Shown: in pieces, positions 1 through 12,517 of the stretch
Layout of the letters: every line of letters starts with the position of its first letter
Numbering within the stretch: position 1 is the stretch's first letter
DNA from: Anisakis pegreffii
Taxonomy: Eukaryota; Nematoda; Chromadorea; Rhabditida; Anisakidae
Length of the DNA: 64,000 nt
NCBI GenBank assembly: GCA_035041965.1
Contig: JAPYMA010002771.1
Coordinates: forward strand, 62,001 to 126,000
Reading direction: 5' to 3'
Translations under genes and position numbers: made by a program
The notes under the pieces: model-generated
Databases searched by the model: none
What the model was told of the DNA's origin: nothing
Seen by the model: only the letters and a program-made list of their open reading frames with translations

Positions 1-3000
1 CCCTACCACGTTCAGGAATTCCCCGTTCTTCAGTGTCTGTTTTGCCTAATAACATACCGCTTTCTTGGGTGAAATAGAATCTCAACTGTCGAAAATTGAG
101 CGAAACAGTAATATATGGAAATGAGCAGCACGTTGAAAGTTCCATTAGAAACGAACAAGAATGGCTCAATAACAAATATAATGTTCTGAAATTCAATAGT
201 CTGAAGAATCCAGCAACGCGAAGGTGTTAGCGTTCTGGTTGAAACTGACAATGAGGATCAACCGTGAAGGTGCATTCATCTTGAATGTTGCAATCTTAAT
301 ATTTCTGCTGTAATACATAGACTAATCCATATAATGTTACGAAAGGAGTAGGAAAATAGTTGGACTGGAAGGAGGTTGTCCACACACGGAATGGACAGCT
401 TTTGACAGTGGTGGTTGGAGAAGAACATTTAATTGTGGCCTCATCCTTGAAGAACATAGGCACCCTAACCTTCAACCTTTGGATGCAAACCCGTTCAATT
501 TTGAATTCAAAGCATTTCATCTGTGCAAACAGCTTTACGTGAGCTTGTACGCCACTGTTGCCTCTAGTACGCTTCGTCCCAATAGTCCGGTCTCAAACCG
601 ACGTACACTCCCCATAGTGATGAGTCTGGAATGAACTGCGTTGTTCAATTCAACTCAATTCTTCCGAGCATAAACTTTTATTGAAGTTTCGCATGACTCG
701 TGAACTGGAAATGACTTCTGATATGGACTCAAATTTTGTTCTTAACGGCGATGCTTGTTTCATTCAGTTTTAGTGTTTGATTTAAAAATCGAAAAACATT
801 CGGTGTTATTATGAGTCTACTAATGGGTCCATTCCCATTATAAGGCTACGCTTTTGTTCATTTTTGTTAGATGCTCTCTCAAGTAGTTGGTCAAGTAGAC
901 CACTGAGTGAATGACCGGTAGCAAAAGGGATTCTCACAATTCTAGATAGCATGTGGTGATGGAAGACGGAATTTCGTTACTGTAGCTTTAGATTTTTTAC
1001 TGTAACTTTGAATATTCCCAAAATTTGTCCTTAATACGAGAATGCAGCTTGGGATAGATGGAGTGCAGTGTTGCTCTTCGTGGACAGAACAACACAGTTC
1101 AATCGAAAGCTCTCCGAACAAGATTGCTCAACACGTGTATCTAGCTATAGTATATAATCTGAGGTTTTTTTGTCGTATAGGCGATGCAGCAAGAAGCAGA
1201 TTAACCTGAACTTCTTAATGTGCACCGATTGTAGTAAGCTAGTTTGCATTCATGCTTGTGCTGTACGTGATCGAATATCTACGGTGCTGATGTTAACAAC
1301 ATGTTGTGGTGCTAATTGCAAGTGAAATTCAGGTTAGGTTGTCCATTACTGCATAGCTGCGTGAGATGTCGAAATATTTTCTGTATATTTTCAAAAATTT
1401 TACCTATCATGTTTTTGCGTTATTTCAGATTTTTTGAGGGTATCACTTCAGATTTTCATTGAATATTCCTCTCCAACTTCACCAATTTCAACCTATGTGG
1501 GGGCAACTGATAAGCATTCTTTGAATAGCAATGAATTTGTTAATGCCACCTCGAAATTATATCGCACCACCTGACCACTGAGTTGCTTTCGTTAAGAAAA
1601 GGATTGTCGATTGAATAACCTTTAACCTCGAGAAAAAAGCGAATAAAACTTCAAATATGAACACATAAGAGCCATTTTGCCACAACAACATCAAATAAAA
1701 GTGAACGTCACAAACAAAAATGAAAGGAACAAAACAAGTGAATCAATCGTTCGGATAAGAACAATTCCATAAGGCACTCATGGTGAGCCAAAAACGTGAA
1801 AAATCTTCGGAATAAATGTTCCTCAAAACAATATGAATAAATTAACATGATTATTTATAAATAAATATTAATGGAGAGATTTTATAATAACTATGATTAT
1901 TTTGATATCATTGATAATATATTTTTATAATAATAATAATAATAATAATATCTACGAATAACATCATTACACATATAATAATACTAATAACAATTGTGAT
2001 TTAAACAATATCAATTATAATGAAAAAATAAAAATATTGATGATAACATTAATAATTAAAAATAATATCGATAATTTAAGTGATAATAAAAGAAAGATAC
2101 CAGGTAATAATGTTATTATTATTAATAATAAATAATGACCATAATACAAAATACAATCAATAATGTGAATCATTTCAAGACCACTGTACACAACCATCAC
2201 AGATTTGCTGAATTCGGCCGCTATTAGGGCGGTTGTATTGAAAGGAAAACAAAAAAAGAACACCACACCATCTAATAAATGATGAAAAACCGATTTAAAT
2301 ATTCTTGCGAGGTTAAGGTGTGCTTGGAGATCGATGCCCCATCGATTGGTAATTTCGCAGAATCGCTCGTTCCCACGCTCATAATTTATTACTGATCCAA
2401 TGATAGGCATGAATATTTTAAAATTCCATTTTGGTTTTAAACTTCGTTTCGCTTGAATTTTTCGAGAGTTTTTCGCTGAGCTGAAAGTTTTTCCCATCAG
2501 CGCTCAGCTTCCAGCGAACTTCTGGCACACTGAGCGATACAATAACGAGCTATACAAACGGCTGTAGTGAACGTCAAGCGCAAGAGTATTTCATCGGAAT
2601 GAATCAAAATACAAATAAAATTTGTCGAAGAATGTGAAAGATAATAAAAAGTATCCATAAACAAAAAGCATCATAGGAAAAGACCCGCGAAACAACTGAA
2701 CGAGTTACTGATAAAATAGCGTAAGGCATTAATCACTCCATTTGCAGGTTTTCATGGAGTACATTCCACAAACACCTCGAATAATGGTTGGATGTTATTT
2801 GTGAGTATCTTATCGAAGCGATACATCATGATCACTGGAAATATTTTCGACGAACGGGAATCACTTGGTTTAAATATCGGTTTGATTGCTACCATATCTC
2901 ACTGCGTACTTGCACTACCATATTTCACTCGATCACCACTACCTTAAGCATTCAGTGTTCACCACAATGCCTGTCATATTCTTATATTTATGAAGATTGT

Positions 3001-3211
3001 ACAATAACCAGTGATATACTGATCGTGAGCCAAGTTCTTAACAAAAAAGTCATTCGCAATAGGACTGACGAGAATCAGCGAATTGTAAGGGAGCGAGGTT
3101 TCTTCCAGACATCATCGAATGATCACCGTGAACAATGAAGTAGATATAATGCAAGTTAAAACAGCTTTTCTTCAGTTTCAATTCTGTGGTCATTATTTTC
3201 GGGTTATGGGC
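1..3211. other. Intergenic, no supported gene
   Basis: I could assemble no exon chain here. A short ATT/AAT microsatellite lies near 1930-1955, in very AT-rich sequence (about 1830-2130). A long minus-strand frame at 2015-2497 has no splice signals, no codon-like composition and runs into the AT-rich tract, so I treat it as chance. The region lies downstream of the CCCH gene and may hold its 3' UTR or a last exon. Confidence 0.5.
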
Positions 3212-6200
3212 TTAGTCTAGTTCCTTATGGTACATACCGAAGTATCTGTCATCCGCAAGACGATGGTTCTTTTGTGGATCACGTTTACCTTTTGGACAAC
3301 GGCAGAAATCAGCACAGAATGGATGCGCGAATCCACATTCGTCAGCTGTACTGGAACAGTTCGGATAATAACTGCAAACGTTTAGTTGAAGATGTGAATT
3401 TAGATAGCATATCACAGCCATGTTATTCTATCACACCGATCGAATTCGAATTTAATGACTTTGAAAAGCTCTTCAATTCACTTCTTGCTCTGACTGATTT
3501 TATTCTAAGAATCTCCAGCTTAATATTACGTTACAACAAAGCCAAAATGCAACATTCATTCGTAATCAGACGTTGCAACAACTGACCGACATTGTTCACG
3601 GGGATGCCAGAATCTGCATGGAAAATCGAGTCGATGTTTCGGATTATTCCAGTGTATACACTGCGGCGCGGGTTTACTGAATTTAGCGCCCCGCTCGATG
3701 ATAACCTCATCCCACTGTGACATTTGAGTTGAGACAGACGAAGATGCACAGTCACTTTGATGCGGTGAATGAACACTGGTATTATCTAAAGGTTACCGAT
3801 CGAATTCAGATGCTGATTGCATTTTACTTGAAAATTTATTTGTCCCGTAATTAAATTCGAACTTAACATGGGTACTGAGTTCAGTATCATTCGAAATCAG
3901 GACCTAACCACTTAGCAAAGTAAGGTGTGATTTTTCAAGGTCAAATGAATTTCATCTAACAGCTTTTGAAAGAGGACAAACTCAAAGAATGACCATGCTG
4001 TTGTCATATGATTGTGCTTGTTATGAACATCTACCATGTGCATAAGCAGCACTTCTATCACAGTCAGCATTTCGCAAAATAAATCGCAACATTTATTAAC
4101 CTTTACTTTGACTGAGTGGTAATTTGTTGACATTTGCGTTTGCACATGCAACTGGTTTCATTCCTTTGACGACAGCCGAATATCTCAACGGTGCATGGCT
4201 GCAACCAGCTGTCGGCAGCGGTGGATATTCGGTTCCGTACTCGTTCAACACACACTTCTAAATTGTTACTCAACAGTCATAATCTCATTACATCACGTTC
4301 ACTCCAAAAACTCCAACCCGAACAGTCACGAGGCAAGCAATGAAATTTCAGAGTAAAATTAAGCAGCAGCTAACCGATGTGATGTTGAATTTATGCTGAT
4401 CATCCTCTGTCATGCATCCACCATTATCAGTCACCTCCTCTTCCATACCGCTCTCCCATCTGTTCTTATTATCTGCAACAAATAAACTCGTTTACACGCC
4501 AATATTGTAGCCTTTCAACCAAAATCACTTTGATTCCAGCCATTGACGAGCGTGGATAATCGTGCTCATAGCAATAAGGAAAGTCACTTAATAATAGCGA
4601 TCAACATGAATTCCGTTCATCTGATCAACCCTCAACAGCACAACAAACGAACCGTCATTCTGATGTTGTTCATCACCACCGTCAGCTATCCCATCCTCAT
4701 AATCTTCTTCATCCTCACTGAACACTTCAATTTTTGCCTCTTTATGACTTCTCGCATCTTCATCATCGTTACAAGCGCTCTTCAAATATTTGATCGTTTA
4801 TCATATCAACAGCAATCAATTCTGATCAAGAGTGATGCTAACACCAAATAATACAATCAATTCAGCTATGTAAATTATCATAGCTACCGTTGAATTTTGA
4901 ATGAGCTTTGGTTCACTTGTTGACGATGTGACTTTGCCGGGATACACTGATTTAGTGTTAGAATAATCTATTTGTTGATCGCTCCTCTTGCACGTGTCTA
5001 TCCTTCTCGGTTTTGATGGCATCATCGATACACCTTTGGTCTGCTGAAAATTGCTGGGTAATAGGTATACAGGTAGCTGTAGCAGATTAAGGAAAACGAT
5101 AACAGATAACCAGTAAGCTGATTTGTGAATTCACGTAAGCAGCCTAAGCTGGAGGTGATGAGTAGAGTAAATGTTTATAACATTACTGGTTATCTGTTAT
5201 CGTTTTGAAATGAAATTTGCCTCAAAGTTATTTCGGCTGTTGTTCTGTTTAATTGCGTTGTTTTGAGTTTGTAGTTGATTGTGACTGTGCTGCTGGAGCA
5301 TTTGTGCGGCAGCAGCGGTGGCAGCCATTTGGGTGGCGGTATAGTGACAGAACGTTGAGAATTGGTTGAGTAGGGATGAATTGATTGTTGACGGTGCGTT
5401 GAACATGTTCAGTTGGGTGATTGCGTTCTGCGCTGACAAATTGACGTTGGTCGTGGTCGATTGCGGTATTATGGTATTAGCGGGTGCGGTACTTTGATCG
5501 ACTGTGGTAGCTTGCGTTGCTGAGTTCACGTCAAAACAATACGGAAACGCTAGCTGTTGAATGACGTTCAACGGTGGCAAGCCTACTGACGCAACTGCTG
5601 CTGCTGCTGCTGCTGTATGCGGTGATCCTGCCAGTGTCGCTCCCAATCCACCAGAAAGTCCACTTGTATCGATGGACGATGGTGCAACAGATGCATTTCT
5701 GCAATTTCAGATGCATTCGAATAGAACATTTGCTTTCATTTTTTAAGGCATAAATGTTTGTAAATAGTGTTGCAAGGCAGGGAAATTTTAATTTTCATTC
5801 ATTCAATCAGCGATTTCAACTCATTATGAGTTTACGCTTCAACATCACAAAAACTACATTCTTCCATCTTTGACATCCTTATTTCTGCGCAACTGACAAT
5901 ATTAACATAGGGAATCACCCGTCTTCACGAAAGGCTAACTTTGACAACTGATCTGACGAACACTGATCTGAATCCCCATATTGGCCGATGGTTTCTAACG
6001 AGAGAGACTCAAAATGAGCGAATAGATTTATAAAATGTATTTCATGCCACTTTCCTGCTCAAGGCTATAGGTTTGTGTTTAAAATCATGCCTTTTGTAAT
6101 GCTGTATTGAACATACCGAAGAAGTTACACATGAATTTTTAAATTCATTCACGCTGCATATCTTATTTGACCATTTCATTACAAAACGCATTCAGTGTAA

Positions 6201-6665
6201 AATATGACCTTGGACTCATAATTGTATGTGATGTACACAGTGAATCTAATCTATTCGATAGGTTGTTTTGCTACTTCATTTGTTATTCAGCCTGCTTTCA
6301 AGAGAACCTTTCAACTCTCAACAAGAAACAAAGACTTGAGAAGTTTGCAAGAAATGTTAGAGGGCTTGAGTGCCTTGAACTCCATCTTTGCAGTACAATA
6401 AAGCTCAAGCGGTAATAACTCACACTTTCAATACCATAAAACACATTTTATGTGCAACAATCTTACATCGCTGCACATATAGGACAGTAGTATTACTCAC
6501 GTTTTCGTTTTGAAATCACGTTCACTGATCAGCTTCGCAACGCTAATGCTTTTGAGGAAGTGGGCCGATGGTATCAGTTCGAGACGATACGGTGTGCTGC
6601 TCTCCAGTACTCCACCGCTGGACGGTGAGCGGGCTCGTAAACGAGCCGTCAACAAAGAGATCGCA
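3212..6665 (-). CDS. Nab2/ZC3H14-like CCCH zinc-finger protein, 5' end not found
   Basis: Proposed exons, 5' to 3' on the minus strand: 6501-6665, 5221-5698, 4888-5043, 4653-4779, 4375-4472, 4107-4257 (or from 4101), 3587-3785 and 3212-3371; phases agree at every join. The encoded protein has an Ala/Gln/Asn-rich low-complexity block (5221-5698), an acidic stretch (FSEDEEDYEDG at 4653-4779) and C-terminal CCCH fingers. One is clear: CRYYPNCSSTADECGFAH, spacing C-x5-C-x6-C-x3-H, created across the last intron. A degenerate one precedes it (CIHW...PCRFWHP) and a partial one follows (PFCADFCRC). This tandem Nab2-type arrangement is typical of nuclear poly(A)-binding ZC3H14/SUT-2 proteins; that role is family knowledge. 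The gene may end at the TAA at 3212 or use a GTATGT donor at 3237. The 5221 boundary needs a GC donor; otherwise a stop ends the frame at 5197 and the upstream exons would be a separate gene. The N-terminus (PWI-like domain expected) was not located. Confidence 0.68.
5093..5206. repeat. Perfect 24-bp inverted repeat inside an intron
   Basis: The arm at 5093-5116 (AAAACGATAACAGATAACCA followed by GTAA) has an exact reverse complement at 5183-5206, separated by 66 bases. It lies wholly within the proposed 177-base GC-AG intron 5044-5220 of the CCCH gene. It could be a small foldback insertion or an RNA hairpin that brings the splice sites together. Confidence 0.9.
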
Positions 6666-7704
6666 CTGAAAATTCAATTTATTTACCATCAACTCTGCTA
6701 GGAAAAAATGCAATATTCATACGTGCGCGCAACATCTCAACCGTTCCTCGCTGTATTACGGACAACTGTTAAGGGTTATTCTCCGTGAAACATCATCCCG
6801 CAAACAACTGTGCGCGATTCATCAATCTGTACACTTCTTCCATCATGCAATAATCCGAAGCAAAGCATGACCACTGAAACAAGCACATATGCAGGAATAT
6901 TGTGGTATCTATTCGTTATCGCAAATCAACAGTAGCTATTGGAGAATACTGCCGAAATACTGTACATCTGATGTGGCTGAAGTGTGCATCGAATGGTGAT
7001 TGACTGCGAAACGAATAAGAAAAAGTTCTCACGACGTTGAAAATGCGAAAGTCTAGTTGTTGGAAACGAATGAATTATTCAGTTGGTATGGTATTTTATT
7101 GACGAATGAATGCTGCTGCGTCAACTAATTGTGGTGACAGTCGAGTATTGAAGAGGGATTGTGATCATGTGCAAATAAAGTACAACTCATGCATACACAC
7201 CGTATCTGTATGACTACTGCTACAGTTTAGAGCAAGTGTGCATATGGAGCATCCATGTGAAAATGCTTCGCCAACTTAATGCTTCCCTTTTCAAACGGGT
7301 CTTAATTACTGGTTTTGAGCGTTGAGCATATCACACTCTCCTATCACATGCGTTTGCACAAATCAACAATACTCAATAATATCAAACTTTCATCGATTAT
7401 TACTACGACACGTCAGCACAGTGAAGCGCAACGCTCAAAAACTTTATAAGTCTTGGTGAGTGATCAGAAGAATATCGATTATTTAAAGAGAGAGGAAATC
7501 AGTGTACTGAAAGCTAGGCATGAATTATCATCATTCTTAGGGAGGTCCTGATTTGGTAAACACTTATTTGACTGAAGAGAGGCATAAATGAGAGGTTGAA
7601 CAATTAGCATAAGTAAATAGTTGAAATCGAAGCAAGTCATTTTCAAAAAACATGCAAAAATTCGGTGTTCATGATCGGTTCTTTGCAAGTCGATCATAAA
7701 GAAA

Positions 7705-9489
7705 CTAGGACTCATAGAATCCAGAAATGGGATTGATGATCAATTCTGGAAGGTGACAGTTGTACGGTGAAGCTGCTTCATTGACATGAAATGGAGTAAT
7801 GACAGTGTAATGAGAAAAGTGAAAACGGTGATGTAAAAATGATTGTCGACAGTCTATAAATTCAATGGAATCAAACAATGAAACTGCACGACTTGGTTGT
7901 GCAAACAAGACGAATGCGAGTAGGAAAGTTATTGATTTTAACGGAATGAGATACAAATCATATTGAAATGGTATTACAAAACGATTCATTTCGCATCCCG
8001 ATTCCACAATTCCGTTCATACAATTTCCATTCAACACTCGAACAATGCATATTCATAATTTCAAGCAGTACTAGAACACATCACATTTTATAGAAAGGCC
8101 CAATGACTGTGTACGACAGGATCGCTATGAAAGTATTTCAAATGATAAAGTCGATTCACTAAAGAATATTATTGCTACTCGTCTGCCTATCCCAAAACAT
8201 AGCCAAACATAGAACGGTAATCGACTTCGAACGAAAAAGGAGCAATCCAAGTCATTCGGTTCACTATAAAGCATTTCTAATTCGCTGAACTTCGAAGGAA
8301 TCATCCAAGTAAGCATGTTAATAGCGTGGTGAGTAGATGCTAAATAGGACTGATTGACTGTATTTTGATAGGTTAGTAATAATGGCTGAACGTTTATGTG
8401 AACTGCGATGAGCAACTCTTCGATGAATAAGGCGGTGAAAGGAAGAATGATGACAAAAAGAGAGTCATTTTGGGTCAATACGTTCTGACACTTGGTGAAC
8501 ACACTTCGAAATAATCGAATTATGCAGTTTCATGAACTAATGCACAGTGAATTAATTGTGTGCACACACCGTTTGAATGTGTACGTCCAAGAATGTTGGA
8601 TGGATCGCTTAAGAATACCTCCTTTGTGAACAACTTATTACATACCTCATAAAAGTCCTCTCAAAATTCACTTATTCACCCAATAACCCACCCCACCCGC
8701 CCACTCCCAAACAACACTCACAACTGAATATCGAAACGGAAAATAGAGCACTGAGATAGTAGTTGTGCGGTAAAGTGTATCAACCTTGTTCAGAAAAGAT
8801 ACGGTTATGAACGGGTACAAACGAGCGAATACCTGAATATAACACTGCACAATTAATCAAACGCTTCAATTGCATTGCATTAACTCACCTCATTCATTCG
8901 ATCAAATAAGAAGAAGAGCACTTCACCTTGCTTGATGCAAATAAATGCGATGCTTTTAGGAAGATGATTATGCAAACGTGTATTGACTCGTATAAAGCGA
9001 ATTGATTTCATTGACGATTTATCGAGAATTTCAGTTGAATACAACGTTAACTGTGGTTCCAGTTTTGTGTCATTTTCGAATTGAGACGTATTAATTGATT
9101 AGATGCGATCATCACTGCATAATTTTGAAACGGGTAGTGATTAGGTGAGAAGTTGATGTTGAAGGAATGAATGGCTGAGTGGTTTTTGAGTGTGCATGTT
9201 GTCAATGAATTATTCCATATAGGGCGATTAGACGAATGGGTCAGCTGAACGAACTGATGAACTCTTGGTATGAAAGATGATCTCAAATCTAAAAATTGCC
9301 ACTGATCCAGCAAATACATCAGACCGTCACTTTCAACGAATTAAAAAACGCAACAATAGTAGGTGCGATGAGCAACGAAAGGGCAGTGATTCCGAGGTCA
9401 CTGTCTTCAAAGAGAATGAAAATCAAAAAACGAACGTCAAGCAAAAACAAACTGCAACGAGATAAGAAAATGAATGCATGGTTACGCAT
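7705..9489 (-). CDS. Unrecognised 405-aa protein, six candidate exons
   Basis: Proposed exons (minus): 9355-9489 (ATG at 9489), 9116-9301, 8889-9050, 8722-8832, 8199-8490 and 7705-8036 (stop at 7705). All phases agree and the total is 406 codons. Two introns have strong GTGAGT donors (after 8889 and 8722) and one acceptor is a clean ATTCAG (before 8832). Others are weak (GTTGCG, GTTTTG, TTCGAG), so boundaries may shift. The N-terminus is very hydrophobic (MRNHAFIFLSRC then FLLDVRFLIFILF), which suggests a signal anchor or membrane segment. The rest is mixed with hydrophobic runs (FVIILPFTALFIEELLIAV). I recognise no domain. Against the model, the plus strand over the first exon also has an open frame ending at a GTGAGT donor near 9499. 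Support is the phase-consistent chain only. Confidence 0.4.
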
Positions 9490-10954
9490 GGCTATTTCAA
9501 GGTGAGTGACTCTGTGAAGATTACATTGCACCAGTGTATTATTGTGATCTATCGATACTTTCATCAGGCTGCCTATCAGCATCATCCATTAAAATTACTA
9601 CTGAGTCACAGTATCTTCATCGTCATCTTTCAGAAGGGTTTATCTACCTTAAATTCTAGTTAAAGGTCATCATTACACATTTATTCACTCATTCAATTAT
9701 TCATTCTTTCGTTCATAATTTTACTGACAATGAGATGCGCCAACCGTTCGCGCATTTATAACTGAAAGCCATCTCCCTATTAGCTCTGTTAATCTCGTCA
9801 ACTTCAGTTCCGAATTTTCATTCAGATCGCGTAAAATTGTTTGATTTTTTAACCAATGAAGAGCCCAGACGGAAAGTTATATAGACTCTGGAGAACATGG
9901 TCTTGCCAACGCATAATATTTTACAGAGATGAGAATATGCTGGAAGCTGAGAAACCATTCATTTTTTCTGCAACTAATTCAGAGTAATATTTGAAATTTT
10001 TCAAAAATTTCAGATTATAAATCTCATTTCTTTAGCAGCTCTGTCTGATCGGGGACAGTGAATAAATGAGACATTCTAAAGACTATTTATTGAGAGGTAT
10101 TCACTTCCTTGTTGCTTTCATGCGGACGAAACAGTGTCATGTCAACAAAAAGAATATACAACAATAATCAGTATGCACATCATCAAAAATTGCAATTCGA
10201 AGTCACTTCAGCGTTAAATGCCTTACAATCATAATAACGCAAGCTTGACGACGATCTGTGTAGCGTTGGATCTGCAGTTTGATGGTCACGTAAAAACGAC
10301 ATGCAAAGGTCACTGATTGGATACCAACAAGTGATAGATATGATACCATCAAGAGATACACCTTATGAAAGAGATGAGTATCATTATATTTGGACGGTCA
10401 TATAGGTAGACTTCATTCAAGGGACGGATGGTTGGTTGTCACATAAGTCTTCTTCAATACGACGAATTCAACTAAACAATCAACCAGCTCAACGCTAATC
10501 ACTTCAGCGTTATCATTTCGCCATTTACCATTCAGCAATTCGTCACTCTCACATTAATCACACATTTACAATCTCTTTTAATCGAAACCGTTTCACCGCT
10601 TTGAAACACTCTCAATCGAAATTTTAAGTTATATTGAGGTCGTTCCAGCACAGCCAACATCCAATGACAAACGTAATCCTATTCATACTCAAACTTACAA
10701 TCTATCTTATACCGAGTCTTTCATGAAATAGATTCTGATTCGCTTAGCATCTTACAACTGAAACATTGGAACATAGCAAATTTGCGTTGAACAAAGTGAA
10801 TATCATAGCAACAACTGTTATTTAGTAGCTGACTGAACACCATTACCGTAATATGCATTAAATCTCGCTGTACAGAGAATTCCAGCAACATGCTATACTG
10901 AGCCGCAGAAGCCGTTAAAATTCTCTGCTCATAAAAAAGTATTCATAACCGATA

Positions 10955-10974
10955 TTAATAATAACAATAATAAC

Positions 10975-11005
<31 letters not shown>

Positions 11006-11009
11006 GTAG

Positions 11010-11041
<32 letters not shown>

Positions 11042-11100
11042 ATAATAACAATAATAATAAGAGTAATAATAATATTATTAGTAGTAGTATCATTATTATT
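10955..11100. repeat. (AAT)n microsatellite
   Basis: An interrupted AAT/AAC/AGT trinucleotide array of about 145 bases. On the minus strand it reads as poly-leucine, which is a translation artefact and not a gene. Confidence 0.95.
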
Positions 11101-12026
11101 GTAACTATCAATATTAGTATTAGGATTATTATGATTGCTATTATTTGTATTAGTGTTGGTATTAGAATTGGTATGTTTTCGCTATTTCAGTGTGCGCAAA
11201 TATCAGATAGATAATGCGTTTTGTTATTACTAACAGTTATACAATTCAATGATAAATTTCGAATCGATCACCGTTATATAATGAATTATTCAACTTCGAT
11301 TTCAAGTAACAGTATTCAAGTTCGATTTCATTCAAATGAAATGTTTAATCAAAGCCGAAAGCATTCATTGCCGAACACTTCGGTCTAATTGAAAGTGAGA
11401 AATGCACAATAAAAGTGATCTGCAAGGGAGTGGCGGATGTGCAACTGCTGATCAAGCCCAAGGAGTGAAATAACATGGAATCGTTCTAGAAATCACTTCA
11501 TTTTCTGCAAAGTTCAGATGGAGTATCAACCCAATAGAAAAGTGACTAATCCACTTGAAGCGAGATCACTTCTGATCGTAAATCCACTTCACTCGCAAAC
11601 TCCGAACGCAACAACGATCTAATCAAGCAACACCACTTATCAGATCGCTACGATGCAAGATTGTCATTCACAATCTACGCATCTCATATCTGCAGATCTG
11701 ACCCAAACTCAGCGTTGCCATAAATCCTGGTTCACCGATGTAATCAATATCCTATAACCTTCACCCAGTCATAAATATCCCTCATAAACGTTACCGATTG
11801 CGATCATTTGATCATCAATTAGGCTGCATAAATCTATTTATAGCATAAATCTTCCAACTTCAAGCCTCCAATTATATTCGTTTTACAATGTTTTCGTTCC
11901 ATTTCCGCCAGGTTTTATCAACGATTCATCACCTCGCTATTGATAAATTCATTTCCTATCGAATTACGACCATTCAAAATATTTCACAGAAACTATTGTA
12001 TTAATTCCGTGTCCAGTTATTTCACC

Positions 12027-12517
12027 TAACGACACTTCGCCTAATGCCATTTCGCCCAATAGATATTTTGCCTAATGAACTTTTCGCCTAATGCTTATCG
12101 ATATTATCAGCTCTATACATTCAGAAGTTTTCCGATCTCTTGACGTGCTTTCGGAAGTTCTCAGGGTTGTTTATTTCGTGATCTAGTTATAGAGTACATT
12201 AAACAGTGTTTATTTTATTGGCTTTGTTGGGCATGAATTACGTAAATGATTTGTTTGGCCTTGCATTATATGTAACTCGTCCAAAAAGTCTGTGATCTTT
12301 CCTTGTGAGGTTGATGCTTAGGCTAAGACTGAAGCTGATGCTTAGGCCTAGGCTGAGGTTGATGATTGGGCTCAGGATGACATCCATCTCTAGGCCGCGG
12401 CCGAACCTCTGGTAACGCTGTGACTATACATGGAGAGGAGTTCCCTTACTGAACCATCCGCTCGACGAAATGGCCACTATGCGAAGTGTTGGTAGGCGAA
12501 ATATCCAATGGGCAATA
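12027..12517. mobile_element. Foldback-like element with inverted subrepeats
   Basis: Left end (12027-12103): about four and a half degenerate 15-16-bp units of the form CCTAATGNNATTTCG. Right end (about 12461-12517): similar units in reverse orientation (CGAAATGGCCACTATG, CGAAGTGTTGGTAGG, CGAAATATCCAATGGG). In between (12311-12379) are three degenerate 24-bp direct units beginning TTGATGCTTAGG or a variant. Terminal inverted arrays of short subrepeats are the hallmark of foldback transposable elements; that classification is inference. No ORF or target-site duplication was identified. Confidence 0.5.

Noticed and set aside
2015..2497. 160-aa minus-strand open frame
   Set aside because: Runs into very AT-rich sequence, has no splice pairs or domain, and frames of 110-140 aa arise by chance elsewhere in this window.
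9277..9505. Plus-strand basic exon ending in a GTGAGT donor
   Set aside because: Plausible alone, but no partner exon was found, and the minus strand gives a phase-consistent multi-exon chain over the same bases.
10929..11111. Minus-strand open frame encoding poly-leucine
   Set aside because: It is the translation of the (AAT)n microsatellite, with no start context, splice sites or conserved sequence.
12311..12379. Interstitial telomere array (TTAGGC)
   Set aside because: The hexamer recurs only within a 24-bp unit and not in tandem six-base steps, so it is better described as part of the foldback-like element.
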